From: Aureimonas sp. SK2
GTDB lineage: Bacteria > Pseudomonadota > Alphaproteobacteria > Rhizobiales > Rhizobiaceae
NCBI RefSeq assembly: GCF_029813115.1
Contig: NZ_JAPZDS010000015.1
Span: 1-64,000 of the forward strand
Direction: 5' to 3'
Length of the DNA: 64,000 nucleotides
Below, piece after piece: positions 1 through 8,464 of this stretch. Position 1 is the stretch's first letter, and each line of letters starts with the position of its first letter. A program made the translations under genes and the position numbers. The notes beneath the pieces were generated by a model. It searched no databases, was not told the DNA's origin, and saw nothing but the letters and a program-made list of their open reading frames with translations.

Positions 1-207
1 ATGGGAAATCGTCGCGGTATCAACGCCTTGTCGTGTGGGCTATCCGTCAGCTGCCTGTCAGAGCTTCGATACGCCGGACGGAATCGGTCCCGAATCTTTC
101 CCCAGCGGAGACTCGGCGAGGGGTTTTCGGGCGCCGGGGATGCCGACGTTCCCCTTCCCCGTGCCTGCCCCGTTTTCCCGCCCCCGCCGATCCGCTAAGA
201 AGCGGCC
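1..207. other. Gene-free left edge and upstream region of the Fur/Mur-like gene
   Basis: No convincing coding region is seen. The open frames here run through proline/arginine-rich GC-driven translation with no recognisable domain and are overlapped by other shadow frames. The last 30 bases presumably hold the ribosome-binding site and promoter of the Fur-family gene. No clear -35/-10 pair was identified. Confidence 0.4.
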
Positions 208-654
208 ATGACGACGACCCGCCCTTCGCCGCCCGGCCCGGTGCCGCCGGACTACGAGACGCTCCTGCGCGAGGCGGGCGTGCGCATCACCCGTCCGCGC
301 CGCACGATCATCGCCATCCTGCGCGAGCACCCCGATCATCCCGACGCGCTCGAGATCTTCCGCCGGGCCTCGGCGGTCGACCCCTCCATCTCCCTGTCGA
401 CCGTCTATCGGACGATGCGACTCCTGGAGGAGAAGGGAGCGATCCACCGCCATGCCTTCGGCAACGGTCCCTCACGTTTCGAACAGGCGGACGGCGAGCA
501 CCACGACCACCTGATCGACATCGACACGGGCGATGTGATCGAGTTCTCGTCCGACCGGATCGAGGCGCTGCAGGACGAGGTGGCGCGATCGCTCGGCTAC
601 GAGATCGTGTTCCACCGGCTGGAACTCTACGGACGCAAGCGGCGCCCGGAGTGA
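208..654 (+). CDS. Fur family transcriptional regulator, Mur-like
   Basis: This is a 148-residue metal-responsive repressor of the Fur superfamily. The N-terminal winged helix contains the recognition-helix signature [18 protein letters not shown] (about residues 63-80). The C-terminal dimerisation part has the metal-binding run [12 protein letters not shown] and ends HRLELYG, very like rhizobial Mur. There is no cysteine at all, so the structural CxxC zinc site of classical Fur is absent, as in Mur/Irr-type members of alphaproteobacteria. In rhizobia this Fur homologue senses manganese and represses Mn uptake; whether that holds here is inference. The ATG is preceded by AAGAAGCGG. No target genes are evident nearby. 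Confidence 0.9.
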   Translation: MTTTRPSPPGPVPPDYETLLREAGVRITRPRRTIIAILREHPDHPDALEIFRRASAVDPSISLSTVYRTMRLLEEKGAIHRHAFGNGPSRFEQADGEHHDHLIDIDTGDVIEFSSDRIEALQDEVARSLGYEIVFHRLELYGRKRRPE

Positions 655-695
655 CCGGACAGGTCCGCAGACGAGCGGACCCGCGGCCTTTCGCG

Positions 696-1130
696 TCAGA
701 CGAGCTTGGCGTCGAGGCTCACCTCGATGGCGCCCAGCGCCTTGGAGATCGGGCAGCCGGCCTTCGCCTTGTCGGCGAGTTGCTGGAACGTGCCGTCCTC
801 GATGCCGGGCACGCGCGCTTCCAGCGTGATCTTCGAGGAGCGGACCTCGAACCCGCCGTCGGCCTGCTCGACGCTTACCACGGCGCGCGCCTTGAGTTCG
901 TCCGCCGGCGTGCCGTTCTCGGCGAGGAAGTGCGAGAGCTGCATGGCGAAGCAGCCCGCGTGGGCCGCCGCCAGCAGCTCTTCCGGATTGGTGCCCGACT
1001 TGCCGCTCTCGTCCTCGAAGCGGGCCTTGAAGGAATAGCCGTGGGCGTCGAGGGCGCCGGACTGGGTGGTCAGCGTGCCGCGACCGTCCGCGAGCGCGCC
1101 GTTCCAGATAGCGGTGGCATGACGTTTCAT
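696..1130 (-). CDS. OsmC family peroxiredoxin
   Basis: The product is a roughly 144-residue OsmC/Ohr-fold thiol peroxidase that would detoxify organic hydroperoxides in the cytoplasm. The two redox cysteines of the family are visible in the contexts HAGCFAMQLSHFL and KAGCPISKALGA. The body carries the family phrases TNPEELLAAAHAGC and DGTFQQLADKAK. I chose the ATG beginning MKRHATAIWNG because it has GGAAGAAG just upstream; an in-frame ATG 57 bases further upstream adds only arginine-rich sequence. The gene converges on the Fur/Mur-like gene with a 41-bp gap. No OhrR-like regulator is adjacent. Confidence 0.93.
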   Translation of the reverse strand: MKRHATAIWNGALADGRGTLTTQSGALDAHGYSFKARFEDESGKSGTNPEELLAAAHAGCFAMQLSHFLAENGTPADELKARAVVSVEQADGGFEVRSSKITLEARVPGIEDGTFQQLADKAKAGCPISKALGAIEVSLDAKLV

Positions 1131-1309
1131 GGATCTTCTTCCCTTCTCTGCGCCGCGCGAGGGCGGCGGCTTGGATCTCGGGGCCACGGCAACCTTGCCG
1201 GGGCGCTCTCGGCGAAATGGGCCGGGGCGGTGTTTCGTCCAGCCGCAACGCTCCCTTTACCTCTCGGCGGTGAGGTGGTCCTGTTCGAGCGAACCACGAG
1301 ACCCCGCCC

Positions 1310-2269
1310 ATGTCCGAGCCCCTCCTCGTCTCCGCCACCGCTCCGCTCCTCGCCCTCAAGGCCGCCTGGCTCGATCGGCTGGGCGTCGAGCGCCACGGGG
1401 CCAGGCTGACGATCGACGCCTACGAGCGGGACGTGCGTCAGTTCCTGCAGTTCCTCGGCCGCTACCACGGACGACCGGCCGAGCCCGGCGACCTCGCCGC
1501 CCTGTCGGCGATCGACCTGCGCGCCTTTCTCGCCGAGCGGCGGCGCGAGGGGATCGGGCCGCGCAGCCTCAACCGCATCCTCTCGGGCATCCGCTCCTTC
1601 GTGCGCTTCCTGGAGCGCGAGGGCCTGGCCTCCTCGGCCGGTCCCGCCGCCATGCGCGCGCCGAAGCAACCCAAGTCGTTGCCGCGCCCCCTGCCCGTCG
1701 CCGACGCGCTGGCCGTGACGGAGGAAGCCGGCGCCATGGCGTCCGAGCCCTGGATCGCGGCGCGCAACGTCGCCGTGCTGACCCTCCTCTACGGCTGCGG
1801 GTTGCGCATCTCGGAGGCGCTCGGGCTCGAAGGCGACGCGCTGCGCGACGAGACGGCGCGTTCGATGACCATCACCGGCAAGGGGCGCAAGCAGCGCCTG
1901 GTGCCGCTCCTGCCGGCCGTGACGCAGGCCGTGGCCGAGTATCGCCGGCTCTGCCCCTTCGATCTCGCCGCCGGCGAGCCGCTGTTCCGCGGCGCGCGGG
2001 GCGGGCCGCTGCGCCCGCAGATCGTGCAGGCCGAGATGGCGCGGCTGCGCGGGCTCCTCGGCCTTCCCTCGTCCGCGACGCCCCACGCGCTGCGCCATTC
2101 CTTCGCGACACATCTCCTCGCCAAGGGCGGAGACCTGCGCACCATCCAGGACCTCCTCGGCCACGCCTCCCTGTCCTCGACGCAGATCTACACCGCGGTG
2201 GACGGGGTGCGGCTGCTCCAGGCCTTCGAGGACGCCCATCCCCGCGCCCGGCGCGCCCGCGCGGGCTGA
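1310..2269 (+). CDS. xerC: Tyrosine recombinase XerC
   Basis: This 319-residue lambda-integrase-family recombinase would resolve chromosome dimers at dif together with XerD and FtsK. The N-terminal SAM-like core-binding domain spans roughly residues 15-110. The catalytic domain shows every catalytic residue: Arg in YGCGLRISEAL, Lys in GKGRKQRLVP, His-x-x-Arg in HALRHSFATHLL, His in LLGHASLS and the nucleophile Tyr in STQIYT. XerC rather than XerD is inferred because rhizobial xerC lies beside lpdA and the suc operon, whereas xerD usually neighbours aroK. The sequence alone does not separate the two. It diverges from the osmC-like gene across about 180 bp. Confidence 0.9.
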   Translation: MSEPLLVSATAPLLALKAAWLDRLGVERHGARLTIDAYERDVRQFLQFLGRYHGRPAEPGDLAALSAIDLRAFLAERRREGIGPRSLNRILSGIRSFVRFLEREGLASSAGPAAMRAPKQPKSLPRPLPVADALAVTEEAGAMASEPWIAARNVAVLTLLYGCGLRISEALGLEGDALRDETARSMTITGKGRKQRLVPLLPAVTQAVAEYRRLCPFDLAAGEPLFRGARGGPLRPQIVQAEMARLRGLLGLPSSATPHALRHSFATHLLAKGGDLRTIQDLLGHASLSSTQIYTAVDGVRLLQAFEDAHPRARRARAG

Positions 2270-2380
2270 CCCGCCGTATCACGGCCGCCGCCTTCAGCAT
2301 TTCGTCGGATTTTGCCGCTAGACATGCATCCCGCCCGGCGCCGTGCCGGCCGACCCGACGATCGCGGGACCCGAGGTCCG

Positions 2381-3499
2381 ATGACGAAACGCCCCTTGCG
2401 CAGCGCCCTGCCGCTGATCCTCTCGGCGCTGCCGCACCTGTTTCCGCTCGCCGTCTGCATCGCGCTCCTGCTCGCTGCCGCGGTCTCGGCGGCGGACGCG
2501 CAGGAGCGTCCGGCAGCTTTGCAGGAGCGTCCGGCAGCCGTCCAGGAACGTCCCGCCGCGCTCGCCTGCACGCAGGGGCGCAGCCTCCTGCCGGACCTCG
2601 AGGCCAAGGGCGCTATGCCCGACCTCGTGCGCGAGGCCGCCTCCACGATCAACGGCGAAGGGCGCCTCTACCGGATCGAGCGCGAAGGGCTCGCCCCTTC
2701 CTTCCTGTTCGGCACCATGCACCTGTCGGACCCGCGCATCCTCGCGCTGCCGGCGGCGGCCGAGGCCGCGCTGGCGCAGGCACGGGGCGTCGTGATCGAG
2801 ACCACCGACATCCTCGACCCGCAGCGCATGGCCGCGACGCTCCTGTCGCGCGCCGACCTTACCATCCTGCCGCCCGGCCACACCCTGGCCGAGGTGGTCG
2901 GGCCGGACGGCATGGCCGACGTCCTGCCGCTTCTCGAAGCGCGCGGCACGCCGGCCGCCGCCGTCGCCCGCCTCCAGCCTTGGTTCGTGGCGGCCGGGCT
3001 GATGATGCCGGACTGCGAGGTGAAGCGGACGGCGGGCGGCGCCAAGGTGCTCGACGTCGCCATCGCCGAGCGGGCGAAAGGCGAAGGGCTTGAGCTGGAG
3101 GGGCTGGAATCGGCCGCCGAGCAGTTGGAGGCTCTCGCCTCCATGCCGCTCGACCTCCAGGCCGACAATCTCGTGGCGACCGTCGAACTCGCCGACCGGC
3201 TGCCCGACATCTTCGAGACCATGATCGCGCTCTATCTCGACGGCCGGATCGCCCTGATCGGCCCGGCCACCGAGCGCGCCCTGCCGTCCGGAACGGACGA
3301 GGCGTCCTCGCTCGCCGTCACCCAGGCCTTCGAGGACCGCGTGGTCCATCGCCGCAACGCGCTGATGGCCGAGCGGCTCCGGCCGATTCTGGCCAAGGGC
3401 GGCCGGTTCGTGGCCGTCGGCGCCCTCCACCTGCCGGGCGAGACCGGCCTCGTCGAGGGACTGCGCCGGACCGGCTGGACCGTGACGCGGGCGGACTGA
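2381..3499 (+). CDS. TraB/GumN (PrgY-like) family secreted protein
   Basis: This protein of about 372 residues belongs to the TraB/GumN family (PF01963), whose bacterial members are poorly characterised and have been proposed to be metalloprotease-like. A signal peptide of about 40 residues (basic start MTKRPLRS, long hydrophobic stretch, AADA) precedes the mature part. The domain opens with the typical LYRIEREGLAPSFLFGTMHL, where GTMH is the first conserved motif, and closes with RFVAVGALHLPGETGLVEGL, where GxxHLPG is the second. The ATG at this start has GAGG upstream; an alternative ATG 69 bases earlier lacks one. Three tandem heptapeptides follow the predicted cleavage point. Confidence 0.85.
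   Translation: MTKRPLRSALPLILSALPHLFPLAVCIALLLAAAVSAADAQERPAALQERPAAVQERPAALACTQGRSLLPDLEAKGAMPDLVREAASTINGEGRLYRIEREGLAPSFLFGTMHLSDPRILALPAAAEAALAQARGVVIETTDILDPQRMAATLLSRADLTILPPGHTLAEVVGPDGMADVLPLLEARGTPAAAVARLQPWFVAAGLMMPDCEVKRTAGGAKVLDVAIAERAKGEGLELEGLESAAEQLEALASMPLDLQADNLVATVELADRLPDIFETMIALYLDGRIALIGPATERALPSGTDEASSLAVTQAFEDRVVHRRNALMAERLRPILAKGGRFVAVGALHLPGETGLVEGLRRTGWTVTRAD
2501..2563 (+). repeat. Three tandem 21-bp repeats inside the TraB/GumN gene
   Basis: Three consecutive 21-bp units encode QERPAAL, QERPAAV and QERPAAL. Units one and two are nearly identical and unit three has diverged at synonymous positions. The array starts at about residue 41, right after the predicted signal-peptidase site, so it lengthens an exposed N-terminal tether and not the folded domain. 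Confidence 0.85.
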
Positions 3500-3615
3500 G
3501 AACCGCCTGACGGGATTGCCGGGAACGCAGGGCGCGGGGGCCGAGTTGAGGGGGGATGATCAGGCCGCCGGCTTCCCGCGCGTTTCGCGCGGCACGGCGG
3601 CGCGGAGGTTTCCCC

Positions 3616-3894
3616 ATGCGCGCTGCGCTTCCTCTTGTCGCCCTTCTTCTCCTGACCGGCTGCACCGCCGTCGATGGTCCGGTGTCCGGCCCGCCGATCG
3701 GCCTTGCGCCGGCGTCCTACCGTCCGCCCGTGCGGCCGGGCTGCGACAATTACGCCGACCAGACGGCGCGCAACACCTACGAGAACCTGTCGGACGCGCG
3801 CGACGGCTTCGGCTCCAACGCCCTGGCGCGCGTTCAGGCCGAGCGGGACGGCGAGCGGGCCTATCGCCGCTGCGTCGAGGGACGGCGCTCCTGA
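3616..3894 (+). CDS. Small putative lipoprotein
   Basis: A 92-residue protein with a textbook lipoprotein signal peptide: MRAALPLVALLLLTGC, with the lipobox cysteine at residue 16. The mature part (CDNYADQTARNTYENLSDARDGFGSN...) has two further cysteines and is acidic to mixed in charge. I do not recognise a domain. GGAGG 7 bases before the ATG fixes this start; the longer in-frame ATG at 3556 would bury the signal peptide behind an arginine-rich leader. It stands alone in the same orientation as the TraB-like gene. Confidence 0.75.
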   Translation: MRAALPLVALLLLTGCTAVDGPVSGPPIGLAPASYRPPVRPGCDNYADQTARNTYENLSDARDGFGSNALARVQAERDGERAYRRCVEGRRS

Positions 3895-3967
3895 CGGATT
3901 CGAAAGGTGACAGGGCCGTCCGATGGGTTCACACTCCCGTCGTGATCCATCTCGGGAGGATGAACGG

Positions 3968-4207
3968 ATGTCGCGATACCGGATCGAAACGGGACGGGTG
4001 GACGGGTCGGCCTGGGTGCCGGGGCCGTTTCACGACGCGATCAACGCGGTGACGGACCAGCAGGCGGTGGGCGCGGTGCGCGAGGTGCTGACGCGCTCGG
4101 GATTCGCCGACGACTGGGGCGACCATGCCCGCGTGCTCGACGGCGAGCGTCACGAGATCGCCCGGCTTCCCCTCGACCAGGGCTTCTGGGCCGGCGGCAA
4201 CGCCTGA
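3968..4207 (+). CDS. Small protein of unknown function
   Basis: A 79-residue cytosolic protein with no signal peptide, containing SRYRIETGRVDGSAWVPG near the start and ending LDQGFWAGGNA. No domain is recognised. The ATG is preceded by GGGAGGATGAACGG, a good ribosome-binding site, which argues against the longer frame starting at 3923. It ends 6 bp before a strong bidirectional terminator shared with lpdA. Confidence 0.65.
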   Translation: MSRYRIETGRVDGSAWVPGPFHDAINAVTDQQAVGAVREVLTRSGFADDWGDHARVLDGERHEIARLPLDQGFWAGGNA

Positions 4208-4213
4208 CGAACG

Positions 4214-4248
4214 AAAAGGGGCGGCGCACCGGATGCGCCGCCCCTTTT
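4214..4248. terminator. Bidirectional intrinsic terminator
   Basis: A perfect 15-bp inverted repeat (4214-4228 and 4234-4248) surrounds the loop CCGGA. Each arm has four A on its outer side and a GC-rich core, so each strand's transcript would form a GC stem ending in UUUU. It serves the plus-strand small gene (stop 4207) and the minus-strand lpdA (stop 4274). Confidence 0.9.
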
Positions 4249-4273
4249 GCTTGGAGTAGGATCGCCGATCCGG

Positions 4274-5689
4274 TCAGACGTGGATCGGCTTGGCGAAGGC
4301 GGCGAAGGCGGCCTCGCGCACGGCTTCCGACATCGTGGGATGGGCGTGGCAGGTGCGCGCCAGATCCTCGGCCGAGCCGCCGAACTCCATCAGGACCGCG
4401 ATCTCGGCGATCATGTCGCCCGCGCCGAAGCCGACGATATGGCCGCCGAGCACCTTGTCGGTCCGCGCGTCGGTCAGAACCTTCACGAAGCCGTCGGTCT
4501 GGAGCATGGCGCGCGCGCGCCCGTTCGCCATGAAGGGGAACTTGCCGACCTTGTAGTCGACGCCTTCCGCCTTCAGCTCCTCTTCCGTCTTGCCGACGGA
4601 GGCGATCTCGGGCGAGGTGTAGACCACCGAAGGAATGACGCCGTAGTTCACGTGGCCCGCCTGGCCGGCCAGGATCTCGGCGAGCGCGATGCCCTCGTCC
4701 TCGGCCTTGTGGGCCAGCATCGGTCCTTTCACGACGTCGCCGATCGCGTAGATGCCGGGCACGCTGGTCTGATAGTGCGCGTCGATCTCGACCCGGCCCG
4801 CCTTGTCGCGCGCGACGCCCGCCTCGTCGAGGCCGAGCCCTTCGGTGAAGGGGCGGCGGCCCGTCGCGATCAGCACGACCTCGGCCTCCAGCGTCTCGGC
4901 CGCGCCGCCCTTGGCCGGCTCGAAGGTGACCGAGGCGCCCGATTCCGTCTTGGCGACGGCGGTCACCTTGGCGCCGAGCTTGAAGGTGAAGCCCTGCTTC
5001 ACGAGGAGCTTCTGGAACTGGGTGGACACCTCGCCGTCCATCGGCCCAAGGATCTTGTCGAGATACTCCACCACCGTGACGCGGGCGCCGAGGCGCGACC
5101 AGACCGAGCCGAGCTCGAGGCCGATCACGCCGCCGCCGACGACGACCATCGAGGCCGGAACCTTCGAGAGCGCGATCGCGTGGTCGGACGAGACGATCGT
5201 CTGGCCGTCGAAGGCGACGTCGAGGCCCGGAATGCCGGCGACTTCGGACCCGGTGGCGATGCAGATGGCCTTGGTGGCGAGCGTGCGCTTGGCGCCGTCC
5301 GCGCCCGTCACCTCGACCTCGCCCGCCTTGACGATGCGCCCCGTGCCAGTGATGCCCTCGATCTTGTTCTTGCGGAACAGGAAGGCGACGCCGTCGACAT
5401 TGGCCTTCACCGTCTTGTCCTTGTGGCCGAGCATGGTCGGCAGGTCGAGCTCGGGCGCCACCTTGATGCCGAGGTCGGCGAAGGAATGGCCGGCTTCCGC
5501 GAACATCTCCGAGGCATGGAGCAGGGCCTTGGACGGGATGCAGCCGACATTGAGGCAGGTGCCGCCGTAGGTCTGGCGCTTCTCCACCACGGCCACTTTC
5601 AGGCCGAGCTGGGCGGCCTTGATGGCGCCGACATAGCCGCCGGGGCCGGAGCCGATGACGACGAGATCGAAGGAGGAGGTGTCGGACAT
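4274..5689 (-). CDS. lpdA: Dihydrolipoyl dehydrogenase (E3)
   Basis: This 471-residue flavoprotein reoxidises dihydrolipoamide on the E2 subunit and passes electrons to NAD+. The FAD-binding GSGPGGYVGAIKAAQ begins at residue 13. The redox disulfide is C45/C50 in GGTCLNVGCIPSK. The NAD-binding motif is GGGVIGLELGSVW, the second FAD motif is AIGDVVKGPMLAHKAEDEG, and the C-terminal catalytic His lies in CHAHPTMSEA. It is the last gene of the suc block, after sucB, an SDR and a MAPEG gene on the same strand, so it most likely serves the 2-oxoglutarate dehydrogenase complex. Length is normal for the family. Confidence 0.97.
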   Translation of the reverse strand: MSDTSSFDLVVIGSGPGGYVGAIKAAQLGLKVAVVEKRQTYGGTCLNVGCIPSKALLHASEMFAEAGHSFADLGIKVAPELDLPTMLGHKDKTVKANVDGVAFLFRKNKIEGITGTGRIVKAGEVEVTGADGAKRTLATKAICIATGSEVAGIPGLDVAFDGQTIVSSDHAIALSKVPASMVVVGGGVIGLELGSVWSRLGARVTVVEYLDKILGPMDGEVSTQFQKLLVKQGFTFKLGAKVTAVAKTESGASVTFEPAKGGAAETLEAEVVLIATGRRPFTEGLGLDEAGVARDKAGRVEIDAHYQTSVPGIYAIGDVVKGPMLAHKAEDEGIALAEILAGQAGHVNYGVIPSVVYTSPEIASVGKTEEELKAEGVDYKVGKFPFMANGRARAMLQTDGFVKVLTDARTDKVLGGHIVGFGAGDMIAEIAVLMEFGGSAEDLARTCHAHPTMSEAVREAAFAAFAKPIHV

Positions 5690-5719
5690 GATGTCGGGTC
5701 TTCTCGAAGTTGGGACTGT

Positions 5720-6118
5720 CTAGAGGAAGCGGATGAGCATCAGGAGGAGGCCGAGCATCGAGGCCGCCCATGCCAGGCTGCGCACGTATCGCACGCCGAA
5801 GAGATAGAGGGGCACGTAGACGATGCGCGCGACGAACCAGAGGATCGCGCCCGCCTCGCCGATCCCGCCGGTGCGCCCCGACACGGCAAGGCCGAGCGCG
5901 AGCGCCACGAAGGCGGGATAGGTTTCCTGGAAGTTCGCCAGCGACCGCGCCGCGCGGCCGGCCTTCTCACCCAGCGGCTTGGCCTCGCCGTCGCGCGGGC
6001 CGGCGTTCCAGTCGAGCCCCCGTTCCTGGGTCGCCAGCCGCCCCTGCAGCATGATCTGGGCGACGAGGAGGACGACGGACCAGCCGAGAAGGGCGAGTTC
6101 GGTAGGGAGGGATGTCAT
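5720..6118 (-). CDS. MAPEG family membrane protein
   Basis: A 132-residue integral membrane protein with about four hydrophobic helices. It matches the MAPEG family (PF01124) through the N-terminal helix, the loop with LGEKAGRAARSLANFQETYPAF, and the third/fourth helices with WFVARIVYVPLYLFGVRYVRS. Bacterial members of this small type are mostly uncharacterised, although the eukaryotic family includes membrane glutathione transferases. It sits between the SDR gene and lpdA on the same strand with short gaps, the same order seen in other rhizobial suc operons. Its role there is unknown. Confidence 0.88.
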   Translation of the reverse strand: MTSLPTELALLGWSVVLLVAQIMLQGRLATQERGLDWNAGPRDGEAKPLGEKAGRAARSLANFQETYPAFVALALGLAVSGRTGGIGEAGAILWFVARIVYVPLYLFGVRYVRSLAWAASMLGLLLMLIRFL

Positions 6119-6203
6119 GGGTGCCCGAGCCTTGGCTGCGAGGCGGGTGCCGCCTCTCCTGCCGGAGCACTTGGAACGGGAAGCGCGGAAGGAAACAAGG
6201 GCC

Positions 6204-6962
6204 TCACGGCAGGATCGCCCGTCCGCCGGACACGTCGAGGATCGTGCCGGTGGAATAGGTGGCGTCGTCCGATGCGAGCCACAGGATCGCGCGGGCGACC
6301 TCCTCGGCGCTGCCGGGCCGGCGCATGGGAAGGCCGGGTGTCATCTCGGCGACGCGGTTCGGCAGGCCGCCGGAGGCGTGGATGTCGGTCTCGATGATGC
6401 CGGGACGCACGGCGCAGACGCGCACGCCCTCCGCGGCCACTTCCTTTGCAAGGCCGATGGTGAAGCTGTCGATCGCGCCCTTGGCGGCGGCATAGTCGAC
6501 ATACTGGCCCGCCGCGCCGAGCTTGGCCGCGGCCGAGGTCAGGTTGACGATGACACCGCCCTGCCCGCTGCGCCCCGTGGCCATGCGGCGCACGGCCTCC
6601 CGGGCGCAGAGGATCGAGCCGATCGTGTTGATGCGGAACATGCGCTCGAGGCGCTGCAGATCCATGTCGGCGACAGTCGCCGGCTGGTCCACGACGCCCG
6701 CGTTGTTGACGAGGACCGCAAGGCGGCCCAACCGGTCGGCGGCCGCGAAGATCGCGAGCACGTCCGCTTCCGAGCCGACGTCGCCGCGCACCGTTTCCGC
6801 CTGCGCGCCGGCCGCACGGATCTCGGCCGCCACGCTCTCGGCGGCCTCGGCATTGGCGGCGTAGTTGACGAGCACCGTGTAGCCCGCCGCGCCGGCGAGC
6901 CGCGCGGTCGCGGCCCCGATCCCGCGCGAGCCTCCCGTGACGATCATGACCCGCTCAGACAT
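6204..6962 (-). CDS. SDR family oxidoreductase
   Basis: A 252-residue classical short-chain dehydrogenase/reductase. The Rossmann fold starts with VTGGSRGIGAATARL (TGxxxGIG). NNAG is present in LVNNAGVVDQ, the catalytic serine is in NLTSAAAKLG, and Tyr-x-x-x-Lys is YVDYAAAKGAID. The C-terminal part VRPGIIETDIHASGG and GTILDVSGGRAILP is typical of 3-oxoacyl-ACP reductase-like members. Substrate is not predictable. It lies downstream of sucB in the suc operon, separated by 188 bp that contain a parS-like site, so it may also have its own promoter. Confidence 0.92.
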   Translation of the reverse strand: MSERVMIVTGGSRGIGAATARLAGAAGYTVLVNYAANAEAAESVAAEIRAAGAQAETVRGDVGSEADVLAIFAAADRLGRLAVLVNNAGVVDQPATVADMDLQRLERMFRINTIGSILCAREAVRRMATGRSGQGGVIVNLTSAAAKLGAAGQYVDYAAAKGAIDSFTIGLAKEVAAEGVRVCAVRPGIIETDIHASGGLPNRVAEMTPGLPMRRPGSAEEVARAILWLASDDATYSTGTILDVSGGRAILP

Positions 6963-7054
6963 GGCGTAAGTCTCCCGTTGGCATCGTAAAGGCGATGGTG
7001 GCTTGCCCGGTGGCGGGTTGGAGAAGCTCCCGGCTCAACTCGGCTCCCGGGGAC

Positions 7055-7070
7055 TGTTCCACGTGAAACA
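7055..7070. promoter_or_regulatory. parS-like ParB-binding site 1 (one mismatch)
   Basis: TGTTCCACGTGAAACA differs at one position from the near-universal bacterial parS palindrome TGTTTCACGTGAAACA. It lies between sucB and the SDR gene, outside coding sequence, and is the outermost of four such sites in this window. Confidence 0.75.
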
Positions 7071-7150
7071 TTCCGCTGGGCGGATTTCGGCAGACCGTCC
7101 GATCATGGGGACGGGCGCCGAGGGACGAGCCGCCGGCGCCCGCGTTGTCT

Positions 7151-8413
7151 TTAGAGGTCGAGGACCAGACGCTCCGGGTCCTCCAGCGAGTCCTTGACCC
7201 GCACGAGGAAGGTCACGGCTTCCTTGCCGTCGACGATCCGGTGATCGTAGGACAGCGCGAGATACATCATCGGGCGGATCACGATCTGGCCGCCGACGAC
7301 CATCGGACGTTCCTGGATCTTGTGCATGCCGAGGATGCCCGACTGCGGCGCGTTCAGGATCGGCGTCGACATCAGCGAGCCGTAGACGCCGCCGTTGGTG
7401 ATCGTGAACGTGCCGCCCTGCATGTCGGCCATGGTGAGCTGGCCGTCGCGCGCGAGCTTGGCCAGACGCCCGAGCTCCTTCTCGATCTCGGCGATCGACA
7501 TCTGGTCGGCGTCGCGGATGACCGGCACCACGAGGCCCTTGTCCGTGCCGACGGCCATGCCGACATGGGCGTAGTTCTTGTAGATGATGTCGGTGCCGTC
7601 GATCTCGGCGTTCACCGCCGGGATCTCCTTCAGGGCGTGGGTGATCGCCTTGGTGAAGAAGCCCATGAAGCCGAGCTTCACGCCATGCTTCTTCTCGAAG
7701 ATGTCCTTGTACTTGGCGCGCAGCGACATGACCGCCGACATGTCCACCTCGTTGAAGGTGGTCAGCATCGCCGCCGTGTCCTGCGCGTCCTTGAGGCGGC
7801 GCGCGATGGTCTGGCGGAGCTTGGTCATGCGCACGCGCTCTTCGCGGCTCGCGTCGTCGGCCGAGGAGGCCGGGCGCGGGGCGGCGGGCGCCTTGGCCTG
7901 CGCCGGGGCCGACGAGCCCTTGGCGATGGCGTCGATGACGTCGCCCTTCAGCACCTGGCCGCGCTTGCCCGAACCTTCGACGTCCGAGGCCTGGAGGCCC
8001 TTCTCGGCCATCAGCTTGGCGGCCGACGGAGCCGGGCTCGTGCCGCCACCGTTGCCGGCGGGGGCCGCCGGGGCCGTGGAGGCGTTGCCGTAGCCTTGCG
8101 TCGCGGCCGGCTCGGGGGCCTTGGGCGTCTCCGCCTTCGGCGCGTCGGCCTTGGGCGCCGAGGCGCCGCCGGCCGCACCCTCGCCGATCATCGCGATCAG
8201 CGCGCCGACCTCGACCGTCTCGCCTTCCTTGACGAGGATCTCCGACAGGACGCCGGCAGCCGGCGCCGGGACCTCGACCGTGACCTTGTCGGTCTCCAGC
8301 TCGGCGATCGTCTCGTCCTGCGCGACGGTGTCGCCCGCCTTCTTGAACCACTGGCCGATCGTGGCCTCGGTGACGGATTCGCCAAGGGTGGGGACTTTGA
8401 CTTCGGTGCTCAT
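7151..8413 (-). CDS. sucB: Dihydrolipoyllysine-residue succinyltransferase, E2 of 2-oxoglutarate dehydrogenase
   Basis: The 420-residue core subunit of the 2-oxoglutarate dehydrogenase complex. An N-terminal lipoyl domain (residues 1-78) has the lipoylated lysine in [17 protein letters not shown]. An Ala/Pro-rich hinge follows. The peripheral subunit-binding domain is [20 protein letters not shown], and the C-terminal acyltransferase domain ends with the active site [16 protein letters not shown]. It is 51 bp downstream of sucA and clearly co-transcribed with it. The length is normal and there is one lipoyl domain, as usual for SucB. Confidence 0.97.
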   Translation of the reverse strand: MSTEVKVPTLGESVTEATIGQWFKKAGDTVAQDETIAELETDKVTVEVPAPAAGVLSEILVKEGETVEVGALIAMIGEGAAGGASAPKADAPKAETPKAPEPAATQGYGNASTAPAAPAGNGGGTSPAPSAAKLMAEKGLQASDVEGSGKRGQVLKGDVIDAIAKGSSAPAQAKAPAAPRPASSADDASREERVRMTKLRQTIARRLKDAQDTAAMLTTFNEVDMSAVMSLRAKYKDIFEKKHGVKLGFMGFFTKAITHALKEIPAVNAEIDGTDIIYKNYAHVGMAVGTDKGLVVPVIRDADQMSIAEIEKELGRLAKLARDGQLTMADMQGGTFTITNGGVYGSLMSTPILNAPQSGILGMHKIQERPMVVGGQIVIRPMMYLALSYDHRIVDGKEAVTFLVRVKDSLEDPERLVLDL

Positions 8414-8464
8414 CGGGATCTCATCTGAAAAGGGTGTCGGGGGAAAGGGCGGGCGAGGCGGCCG

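Noticed and set aside
1-198. Open frame of 65 codons at the left edge
   Set aside because: No ribosome-binding site, no domain, compositional pattern of a shadow frame, and overlap with other equally open frames.
4646-4655. GTTCACGTGG in lpdA
   Set aside because: It shares the central CACGTG but fails at the flanking positions of parS on both sides.
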